A DNA stretch of 64,000 nucleotides from Micromonospora peucetia (lineage in GTDB: Bacteria; Actinomycetota; Actinomycetes; Mycobacteriales; Micromonosporaceae), in assembly GCF_900091625.1 (NCBI RefSeq), contig NZ_FMIC01000002.1, forward strand, positions 5,704,001-5,768,000, in the 5' to 3' direction. Shown here piece by piece: positions 58,115 through 64,000 of the stretch. Each line of letters begins with the position of its first letter. Within the stretch, counting starts at the first letter, position 1. Below the pieces are notes generated by a model. It worked only from the letters and a program-made list of their open reading frames with translations, made no database searches and was not told where the DNA came from. The position numbers and the translations under genes are program-made.

Positions 58115-58290
58115 CCCCGGCCCCTGTCTCTTTCGGACCCGCCCTCAGCCCGGCAAGACAAACAGATCACCAGCGCTCGAAGCAACTCATGTCAGGCAGT
58201 GCTGCCGGTCGAGGCAGACATCCTGTCCTGACGGCCGATGCAGGCCAGAGCCCTTTGGCAATCGGCTCGCCACCCATTCCCCTCCGCCAA

Positions 58291-59208
58291 TCACCAGGAG
58301 TCGGAAACACGACAACCATCGTCGGCGGCGAGGACGTAGGCCTCCTCGCTGACCTTGATGATCAGCCGTCGGGACTCCTCCTCGTCCAGGGCCAGCGCGT
58401 CGAGGCTGGTCCAGATCTTCTCGTACGCGGCCAGTTCCCACGGCCGGTCGAGATACAGCGCGCCGGTCAACGACTCGCTGTAGACGACTGGCGGTTCGGG
58501 CTCGACGCGGTTGCCGACCGAAAAGTCGAGCAGCACGAACGCCCCCGCGCCGGCACCGACGTGCAGCCCGGCGGCGAGCGGGAGGACCCGGATCGAGACG
58601 TGCGGCAGCCGGCCGGCGTCGAGCAGGTGCCGGAGCTGATCCGTCATCGTCGCCGCGTCGCCGACCACGCGCAGCAGCACCGCCTCGGATAGCACCACCT
58701 CGAACCGGGGTAGCGGGGGCAGCCGCAGCCGGAGCAGGGACTGCCGTTGCACCCGGGCCTCGACCAGTCGGTCCCGCTCGTCGGCGGTCACCCCGGGGCG
58801 GTGCAGGCAGACGGCCGACGCGTACGCCCGGGTCTGCAACAGCGCGGGGACCAGCATGCCGTGGTACTCGCGGAGCCGACACGCAGCGGACTCCAGGCCA
58901 CCGTGCAGGTCAAACCAGTCGGGGACGGCGACGCCGTAGGCGTGCCACCAGCCCTTCTCCTTCGTCTGCCGCGCCAGACCGATCAGGGCGCCGGCCAGCT
59001 CGGAGGCCGCGCCGTACAGCTTGCACATGGCCTGCACGTCGGCTTTGCCCACCGCCCCGATGCCGCCCTCGATGCGCTGCACCTTCTGCCGGTTACACCG
59101 CAACGCCCCGGCCACGCCATCCAGCGTCATGCCCGCCTCGTTCCGCAGCTCCCGCAGCGCCCGCCCGAGCTGCCGGCGCGGCACGGTCGAGCCCGGGTCC
59201 TCAGCCAT
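58291..59208 (-). CDS. XRE regulator with DUF5753 domain (second paralogue)
   Basis: 305 residues. MAEDPGSTVPRRQLGRALRE mirrors the start of the protein at 32836. The HTH (MTLDGVAGALRCNRQKVQRIEGG) and DUF5753 (VSIRVLPLAAGLHVGAGAGAFVLLDF, VVYSESLTGALYLDRPWELAAYE) are intact. No DUF397 gene follows; the 176 bases after its stop hold only a 36-codon frame of unknown value. It overlaps the end of a 90-codon gene in front of it. Confidence 0.9.
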   Translation of the reverse strand: MAEDPGSTVPRRQLGRALRELRNEAGMTLDGVAGALRCNRQKVQRIEGGIGAVGKADVQAMCKLYGAASELAGALIGLARQTKEKGWWHAYGVAVPDWFDLHGGLESAACRLREYHGMLVPALLQTRAYASAVCLHRPGVTADERDRLVEARVQRQSLLRLRLPPLPRFEVVLSEAVLLRVVGDAATMTDQLRHLLDAGRLPHVSIRVLPLAAGLHVGAGAGAFVLLDFSVGNRVEPEPPVVYSESLTGALYLDRPWELAAYEKIWTSLDALALDEEESRRLIIKVSEEAYVLAADDGCRVSDSW

Positions 59209-59473
59209 CAGAGCCCCGCCAACGCCGCCGGTCGGACGCCTGCGCCTGGTAGCGGCCCGCGCGCTGGTTCGGCCCGGGCGCCGCCCACCGCCGCTCGGGC
59301 CACTCGTAGACGATCGCGCCGTCGCACCGCGAGGTCTCCACCCCATCGGGTACGACGCCCTCGACCGTCTCCCGCCGGCAGCGCCCCGGCATGTCCCCGT
59401 CGGGCACCACCTGCCCGGTCAGGTCGACCGCCACCTTCCCCGGCCGCAAGAACCATTTCCACCGCTTACGCAT
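59201..59473 (-). CDS. small hypothetical protein ahead of the XRE gene
   Basis: 90 residues with a good ribosome site (GAGGGAGGG) and normal high-GC third positions. It is basic at both ends, with two Cys (CRRETVEG and SRCDGAIVYEW). Its stop lies inside the start of the XRE gene, so the two are coupled. Not recognised; it may be a diverged partner of the regulator. Confidence 0.6.
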   Translation of the reverse strand: MRKRWKWFLRPGKVAVDLTGQVVPDGDMPGRCRRETVEGVVPDGVETSRCDGAIVYEWPERRWAAPGPNQRAGRYQAQASDRRRWRGSDG

Positions 59474-59511
59474 GCACCCTCCCTCGCTGGCCTGCGATAG
59501 AACCTAGCAGA

Positions 59512-59529
59512 CCTGTAAAGCCTGTAAAG
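59512..59529. promoter_or_regulatory. tandem repeat CCTGTAAAG x2 in the divergent promoter
   Basis: Two identical nonamers lie head to tail (59512-59520, 59521-59529) between the 90-codon gene (minus) and the small GntR gene (plus). Nearby are GCTTTACACGTTC and TTGCTGACC. Likely a regulator binding site; which protein binds is open. Confidence 0.35.
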
Positions 59530-59581
59530 ACAGGACGGGGATGCTTTACACGTTCTTCAAAACGGCTGCTTTGCTGACCTC

Positions 59582-59818
59582 ATGCCGTACGCCCAGCCGC
59601 TCTGGCGACAGATCAGAGATGACCTGCGCGCGAAGATCAAGGCTGGCATCTACCCGCCAGGGAGCAAGCTCCCCTCCGCGCGCCTCCTAGCCGAGGAGTA
59701 CGACACAAGCCACATGACCGTCCGCCGCGCCTTGGACTCCATGATTGAGCTTGGCGAACTGGTCGGCCGCATGGGCATCGGCGTCTTCGTTTCCGACGGT
59801 TCGGCGCAGCACTCTTAA
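59582..59818 (+). CDS. minimal GntR-type winged-helix protein
   Basis: 78 residues containing only the GntR HTH: LWRQIRDDLRAKIKAGIYPPGSKLPSARLLAEEYDTSHMTVRRALDSMIELGELVGRMGIGVFV. There is no effector domain. Proteins of this size (KorSA-like) often control transfer genes on actinomycete plasmids and integrative elements, which fits the mobile-element debris that follows. The stop sits at the truncation point of an IS630 fragment, so the 3' end may have been trimmed. Confidence 0.82.
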   Translation: MPYAQPLWRQIRDDLRAKIKAGIYPPGSKLPSARLLAEEYDTSHMTVRRALDSMIELGELVGRMGIGVFVSDGSAQHS

Positions 59819-60231
59819 GGCCGAAGTCCCGCCAGATCCGTCCGATCGTCGACTTCGACAGCCCGGACCGCTCGGCCATCAACTTACGGGACCAGTGCGT
59901 GGCGTTGCGTGGTGTCTGCTCCAGGGTCGCCACCACGACGTCCTCGACTCGGTCCAGAGCTATGGAGGGTGGACGGCCCGGCCGCTGCTCGTCGACCAGG
60001 CCGTCCAGCCGCAGCTTCAGGAACCGACGCCGCCACTTACCCACTGTAGACAGATGCACCCCGAGGTTGGTTGCGACATCGACGTTTGAGATGCCCTCGG
60101 CGCACACCAGGATGATCCGCGAACGAATCGCCACAACCTGCGACGGCTTCGCCCGCCGCGACCACGCCTGCCGAATCGTTGGCTACCTGCATGGAAGCGG
60201 GCCGCGCCGGTCGGCCCCGGTTTACTGGCAA
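59815..60231 (-). pseudogene. IS630-family transposase, N-terminal fragment with frameshift
   Basis: The helix-turn-helix half is recognisable: RSRIILVCAEGISNVDVATNLG, HLSTVGKWRRRFLKLRLDGLVDE and ATHWSRKLMAERSGLSKSTI, ending RIWRDFGLK. The first codons (MPVNRGRPARP from 60231) are in another frame, and a TAG interrupts the main frame near 60180. The catalytic DDE half is missing beyond 59815. Confidence 0.75.
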
Positions 60232-60328
60232 CCTCCGCCCGGTATCCGTCGGGGCCGACCGGCAACACTGACGGGAAGGCCGCGTCTACTATGCCGCGCC
60301 AGAAGTTCGACTCATAAGTGGGTGTAGC

Positions 60329-60424
60329 ATGCGGAGGTGCCGGAGGACCGGGCGTCCGACCCCGCCATTGACGCTGACAGACGAAGAGCGTGCGACGTTG
60401 ACGCGATACCGCGTGGACCCTTGA
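60329..60424 (+). pseudogene. second IS630 N-terminal scrap (opposite strand)
   Basis: 31 codons: TGRPTPPLTLTDEERATLTR resembles the first 20 residues of IS630 transposases (GRP...LT..ER..L.R). It ends at a TGA inside a palindrome. It shows a second IS630 copy was once here. Confidence 0.5.
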
Positions 60425-60453
60425 CTTGACCATTGGTCAAGAGGCGCTACTCA
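60425..60453 (+). promoter_or_regulatory. orphan promoter with TetR-type palindrome
   Basis: CTTGACCA-T-TGGTCAAG is a perfect 17-base dyad (60425-60441). Its TTGACC (60426) and TACTCA (60448-60453) form a -35/-10 pair with a 16-base spacer. TetR-family operators often look like this. No gene follows on the plus strand, so it is a leftover. Confidence 0.4.
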
Positions 60454-60490
60454 TAGCCAACTTGACTAATCTCGGCCCCCAAAACGCCAA

Positions 60491-60523
60491 AGACGGCTGG
60501 TCCAAGTACCGAATCAGCCGTCT
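60491..60523. terminator. hairpin next to the tRNA-like site
   Basis: AGACGGCTG / CAGCCGTCT, a nine-base perfect stem with a 15-base loop. On the minus strand it follows the tRNA-like 3' end and is trailed by TTGGCGTTTT. Confidence 0.45.
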
Positions 60524-60530
60524 GAGCTGC

Positions 60531-60575
60531 GTCGGGACGGCCCGATTCGAACCGACGACCCCTTGCCCCCCCCCG
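60531..60575 (-). other. tRNA 3'-end-like sequence (T-arm and acceptor strand), probable att remnant
   Basis: On the minus strand GGGGTCGTCGGTTCGAATC, then GGGCCGTCCCGAC, reads as a T-arm (GTCGG-TTCGAAT-CGGGC, one mismatch) plus a 3' acceptor strand. Anticodon and D-arms are absent; a run of nine G/C precedes it. The 3' end of a tRNA beside mobile-element debris is the usual sign of an integration site. No integrase gene is intact in the window. Confidence 0.5.
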
Positions 60576-60700
60576 TTACCTTTTTGATTGTCCCCAGTCG
60601 GGGACCCTCGGTCGCCCGGCCCGGTATGACTTACTTCCCCTGTCGTGTGGATGATCCGGGGGGTGTTGTCGCCGGGTCGGGTGGCGTCGGCGGACCGCTG

Positions 60701-62029
60701 ATAGGGACACGGCCACCCGTGTTGGGGTAGGTCTCTTCGTAACGTGGCTGCCGGCAGTCCGACGCCTGACCAGCGGCCGGGGCCACGAGAGGATGCGTGG
60801 AGGCGGGTGTGGTGCACGACGGTTACGGCGTCTACCTCGGGTTGGACGTCGGCAAGGGTGATCACCACGCGGTCGGGTTGGCCCCGAACGGCAAGCGGCT
60901 GCACGACGCGCCGTTGCCGAATACCGAGGCCCGGCTGCGGCAGCTGTTCGACAAACTCGCCCGTCACGGCACGGTGTTGGTGGTGGTCGACCAGCCGGCC
61001 TCGATCGGCGCCTTGCCGGTCGCGGTGGCTCGGGCGTGTGGGCATCAGGTGGCCTATCTACCGGGGCTGGCGATGCGTCGGATCGCTGACCTGCACCCGG
61101 GTTCGGCGAAGACTGACGCTCGTGACGCCTATGTCATCGCTGACGCGGCCCGCACCCTGCCGCACACGCTGCGGCGGGTCGACATCGGCGACGAGACCTT
61201 GGCCGAGTTGGAAGTCCTGGTTGGCTTCGACGACGACCTTGCTGGCGAAGCCACTCGAGTGTCGAACCGTATCCGGGGCCTGCTGACGCAGATCCACCCC
61301 GCCCTGGAACGGGTCCTCGGCCCGAAAGTGCATCACAAGGCGACCCTGGAGCTGCTGTCGCGCTGCGGCGGTCCGGTCGGGTTACGCAAGGCCGGCCGCC
61401 GCAAACTGATGTCCATCGCCGCGCCTCACGCACCACGCATGGGTGAGCGCCTCGTCGAGCAGGTCATGATCGCCCTCGACGAGCAGACCGTCACCGTCCC
61501 CGGCACCCAGGCTGCGGAGACGATCCTGCCTCGCCTCGCCGACAGCCTCCGCGACGTCCTGCGACAACGCGACCAGGTCGCCACTCAGGTCGAGAGGATG
61601 CTTGATGCGCACCCTCTTGCCGGGGTCCTGACCTCGATGCCCGGCATCGGCGTCAGGACCGCAGCCCGGATCCTGCTCGAAGTCGGCGACGGCACCGCCT
61701 TCGCCACGCCCGGGCACCTCGCCGCCTACGCCGGCCTCGCCCCGGTGACCCGACGATCCGGCAGCAGCATCCGCGGCGAACACCCACCGCGAGGCGGCAA
61801 CAAAAACCTCAAACGCGCGTTCTTCCTCGCCGCGTTCGCAGCCCTCGCCGACCCCACCAGCAGGGCCTACTACGACCGCAAACGCGCCGAAGGCAAACGC
61901 CACAACGCCGCCCTCATCTGCCTCGCCCGCCGCCGCTGCGACGTCCTGTTCGCCATGCTCCGCGACAAAATCCCCTACCAACCCCGCCCCACCACCCCGA
62001 TCGCCGCTTGACGAAACACATAGGGACAC
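60701..62029 (+). mobile_element. IS110-family insertion sequence
   Basis: An intact transposase gene is bracketed by the direct repeat ATAGGGACAC at 60701-60710 and 62020-62029, which may be the recombined core. No inverted terminal repeats are expected in this family. The DNA between 60576 and 60796 has no gene and is rich in short inverted repeats. In IS110 elements the non-coding end makes the bridge RNA that specifies target and donor sites. The exact left boundary is not certain. Confidence 0.6.
60797..62011 (+). CDS. IS110-family transposase (DEDD-type)
   Basis: 404 residues, complete. The RuvC-like N-terminal domain (VYLGLDVGKGDHHAVGL, KTDARDAYVIADAART) carries the DEDD acidic residues. 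The C-terminal transposase_20 domain shows MPGIGVRTAARILLEVGD, HLAAYAGLAPVTRRSGSS and GGNKNLKRAFFLAAFAAL, including the Ser used for catalysis. The start is a GTG at 60797. No frameshift is seen, so the element may still be active. Confidence 0.93.
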   Translation: MEAGVVHDGYGVYLGLDVGKGDHHAVGLAPNGKRLHDAPLPNTEARLRQLFDKLARHGTVLVVVDQPASIGALPVAVARACGHQVAYLPGLAMRRIADLHPGSAKTDARDAYVIADAARTLPHTLRRVDIGDETLAELEVLVGFDDDLAGEATRVSNRIRGLLTQIHPALERVLGPKVHHKATLELLSRCGGPVGLRKAGRRKLMSIAAPHAPRMGERLVEQVMIALDEQTVTVPGTQAAETILPRLADSLRDVLRQRDQVATQVERMLDAHPLAGVLTSMPGIGVRTAARILLEVGDGTAFATPGHLAAYAGLAPVTRRSGSSIRGEHPPRGGNKNLKRAFFLAAFAALADPTSRAYYDRKRAEGKRHNAALICLARRRCDVLFAMLRDKIPYQPRPTTPIAA

Positions 62030-62199
62030 CCCCCCGAACGCTTCGCCGCACGTCACACACGTTATCCCCAAGATCAGGCTGTGCAGCCAGCCGCATGCCG
62101 CCCGCTATCGCGCACGTCGTGCGGTCCCCATCTGGTCCCCAGACGAACGGCGGAGTTCAAGCCAATCCGCTCGACGAGCACCTGATCAGTCACCCCAGG

Positions 62200-62343
62200 T
62201 CACTTGCGCGGACAGTTGCGCTTGTCGTGCCCGTGGTAGGAACACACGCTGCACCGCCCAGCGTTGGGAGAGACTCCGCACGACCGCTTGTCGTGCCCTT
62301 CTTCACCACACCAAGAGCAAGTTCGGGTCCGGCTCGCGCTCAT
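62200..62343 (-). CDS. 47-residue protein with two CCHC zinc knuckles
   Basis: The ATG at 62343 lies behind AAAGGAC. The protein has two copies of the retroviral-type knuckle C-x2-C-x4-H-x4-C: CSWCGEEGHDKRSC and CSVCSYHGHDKRNC, joined by nine residues, with basic ends. Nothing else is in it. Such knuckles bind single-stranded RNA or DNA in eukaryotic and retroviral proteins and are rare as stand-alone bacterial proteins. It is on the same strand as the methyltransferase fragment upstream, 379 bases away. Function unknown; nucleic-acid binding is likely. Confidence 0.75.
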   Translation of the reverse strand: MSASRTRTCSWCGEEGHDKRSCGVSPNAGRCSVCSYHGHDKRNCPRK

Positions 62344-62722
62344 TTTTGTCCTTTGTGTTGTCCGTACCTCGCCACGCCTTGGGGAGGGCAAACTCAACTG
62401 CGCCTAATCCAGCGCGTTCGCGGAATCGACCCTATCGCTTTCCTGGTTCGTGGCCAGCAGGTCCGGCGACCCTCTACGCGGCCAGCACCCTGACGAACAG
62501 CCCGCCCTCGGGCGAGCGGACAAGAGCAGGACCTTGACTCCACGCCTATTTCCACGCCGCCCGACTCGCACCCTTCGTCCGTGTAACACCAATCAACCCT
62601 TATGTGTTGCTGAGATCACCTCAGTAGACAGATCCAAACATCCTGCTTGGGAACAACTCAGGCTTCTCGTCACTGAACACGCTAAGCCAAGTGGCGTTGC
62701 AGCGATGACAATGGCCTTCAGC
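62344..62722. other. gap without a recognisable gene
   Basis: 379 bases of mixed composition between the zinc-knuckle gene and the methyltransferase. Base composition shifts from GC-rich on the left to more AT-rich on the right. No coding frame has both a ribosome site and sensible codon use. Confidence 0.4.
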
Positions 62723-64000
62723 CTAGGAGGAAGCGCCAGGAACCGGCAAGTGTCGCGGACCGCGTCCAGGCGGCGGAGTGAGTGTTGATCGATAGTTACC
62801 TCCGTCAGCCACTGGGGCCGTCAAGCCGATGCCAGCGGCGGCCATCCGGTCGTACTCGGCAAGGACCATATCCCTAGTCCGGTACATGCCATGCCTAGCT
62901 TCATCCTTACGCCTGAGGACAGTGAACGTGTTCATAATGTAGTTCACGTCATCCCGTGCAATGCCGTAGAGATGAAAGAATAGACCGTCCAGTTCAGCAC
63001 GGATGACGGCACGCCGCTCTTCGTTCCAGCGAAACGGCGCACCATCATCACCTATATCACGAGCAAAAAAAGCCATATCGTGAGCAGTGTAAACCAACTC
63101 CAGGATACGTGGCTCAAGAAAAGAAGAATGAATAGACAGCAATTCCGGCGGAAGTGCGGGTAGCTGCTTGATGACAAAGTATTTAAATGCCGTCCCGCCG
63201 AGCTTTTGTCTCGCTACAAAGTCAAAGATCAGACTTGTCCAGTTGGCAAGCAGAAGCTCCATTCGCCCTTCGCCGCAGGCTAGCAGAAACTTGTCGCCAA
63301 CCGCAGTCAGCGGCATTACAGTAGTAATCATGGTCCGCTCATCCAGGCTACTGGTCACGTCCCGCCAGCCCAGAAGCCACTGACGACCCCATCCCTTTCT
63401 ATTAAGCTTGGACCGAACCTCGCCTTCACTTACCCAGTACCGGGGCTGGATTGTATAGCTTGGATCATCCAGCCTGCTGGCCGACGGAGTCGGGAGTGCG
63501 CGAACTCCCTTACCTTCCGACATGCTGGCGAGTGCGTAGTCGCCAAATCGATGCGTATAATGGTGCAGCATTTTCGCTTCATACAAGGGAAGCTTCCTGC
63601 ATTCTCCCTTCGCAAAAATATTACCGGTCAAGGCCCAGCCATCAAGTTTGAGGTCCTCCCGCGTTTGAAACAATCCAGAGTCATTCGCCATATGGAACAT
63701 CGCCATAAATGACAACGCCCAAGGATTACCCTTCGGGTCACCCTCCTTCCAGAGAATCGGAATACGACGATAGATGTCGAGGGTAATCTCCGCATCACGA
63801 CGGGAGCGAAAAATCGGGCAGGTGCCGGTATTGGGGTTCACCAATTCAATCTCATCGCTATTCATGCCGACGTGCCGTTCGGAAACATCAAGCTCGACTA
63901 GCTCCGAAATTCGGTGCACCATGTCAACCGCCGCCTCATTCGGCAACCTTTGAAGCGTTAGCAGGCAAAAACGATTCCCTTGCGCGCCTGCCACATCACC
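62723..64000 (-). CDS. C-terminal part of an Eco57I/DISARM-type DNA methyltransferase (runs off right edge)
   Basis: At least 425 codons, open to the window end. The visible part holds LDIYRRIPILWKEG, FKYFVIKQLPALPPE, LDGLFFHLYGIARDDVNYIMNTFTVLRRKDEARHG and YRTRDMVLAEYDRMA. This is the typical C-terminal target-recognition region and tail of large N6-adenine methyltransferases with Eco57I-type architecture (type IIG enzymes, DISARM DrmMI and relatives). The catalytic motifs lie beyond the window. Its codon use is much less GC-rich than the rest of the window, a sign of recent transfer. Confidence 0.75.
   Translation of the reverse strand, partial: GDVAGAQGNRFCLLTLQRLPNEAAVDMVHRISELVELDVSERHVGMNSDEIELVNPNTGTCPIFRSRRDAEITLDIYRRIPILWKEGDPKGNPWALSFMAMFHMANDSGLFQTREDLKLDGWALTGNIFAKGECRKLPLYEAKMLHHYTHRFGDYALASMSEGKGVRALPTPSASRLDDPSYTIQPRYWVSEGEVRSKLNRKGWGRQWLLGWRDVTSSLDERTMITTVMPLTAVGDKFLLACGEGRMELLLANWTSLIFDFVARQKLGGTAFKYFVIKQLPALPPELLSIHSSFLEPRILELVYTAHDMAFFARDIGDDGAPFRWNEERRAVIRAELDGLFFHLYGIARDDVNYIMNTFTVLRRKDEARHGMYRTRDMVLAEYDRMAAAGIGLTAPVADGGNYRSTLTPPPGRGPRHLPVPGASS

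Noticed and set aside
62030..62199. Possible integrase C-terminal tail on the minus strand (SGDQMGTARRAR-like)
   Set aside because: Only a dozen residues look right and no catalytic motif of a tyrosine or serine recombinase is present; too little to call.

Overview
The window is high-GC actinobacterial DNA. Third codon positions are G/C rich, GTG starts are common, and DUF397 partners of DUF5753/XRE regulators, EspC/YbaB-type secretion-associated proteins and MsiK-style ABC operons are present. The gene set and codon use fit Micromonosporaceae, possibly Micromonospora; this is an inference from style, not a database match. The last ~1.5 kb (from about 62.3 kb) is clearly lower in GC and looks recently acquired.

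Layout. 0-19 kb is mostly ordinary chromosome: a GntR fragment, a flavin amine oxidase, a divergent MocR/EamA pair, an SRPBCC protein, a Bcr/CflA-type MFS exporter, one very large single-chain biotin-dependent carboxylase, a nucleotidyltransferase-like gene followed by a 20-codon peptide gene, a sugar ABC operon without its own ATPase, and a secreted carboxylesterase. A 3'-half tRNA-Arg remnant lies just upstream of the carboxylase.

18.5-32 kb is accessory. It holds a shortened YbaB-type gene with a zinc-ribbon gene (a leftover of a polymorphic-toxin module). It also holds a tightly overlapping three-gene operon: NrtR-like Nudix regulator, nucleoside-phosphorylase-like protein, membrane protein. 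The last two share a short glycine/glutamine motif of the kind used in amyloid signalling. Then come a secreted M14 peptidase, a CPBP protease with a two-component system, and a complete polymorphic-toxin module (YbaB-type, EspC-type, toxin, immunity).

32-39.5 kb has small regulators, a dead ISAs1-family element that truncated a gene, a UvrD-type helicase with a RelE-like N-terminus, and a second copy of the M14 gene with an exact 556-codon internal deletion. The two M14 copies are direct repeats about 15 kb apart.

39.5-59.5 kb is a defence-like island. It contains a RecD-type helicase with a C-terminal nuclease, a Ser/Thr kinase, an SNF2/RapA-type helicase, a GrpE-like protein plus Hsp70, a restriction-modification gene split by one in-frame TGA, and a DUF262/DUF1524 (GmrSD-type) protein with an inserted alkyltransferase-like (ATL) domain. 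An XRE regulator closes the island.

59.5-62 kb is a mobile-element graveyard: a small GntR gene, IS630 fragments, an orphan promoter/operator, a tRNA 3'-end-like site and an intact IS110-family element. 62.2-64 kb carries a 47-residue protein of two CCHC zinc knuckles and the C-terminal part of an Eco57I/DISARM-type methyltransferase running off the right edge. No CRISPR array, rRNA or complete tRNA gene was seen.

The strongest candidates for something undescribed are the Nudix-PNP-membrane operon (19.2-23.15 kb), the kinase/helicase-nuclease/SNF2/Hsp70/GrpE-like block (39.6-52.3 kb), the GmrSD-ATL fusion, and two tiny proteins (the 20-residue peptide at 13.2 kb and the zinc-knuckle protein at 62.2 kb).
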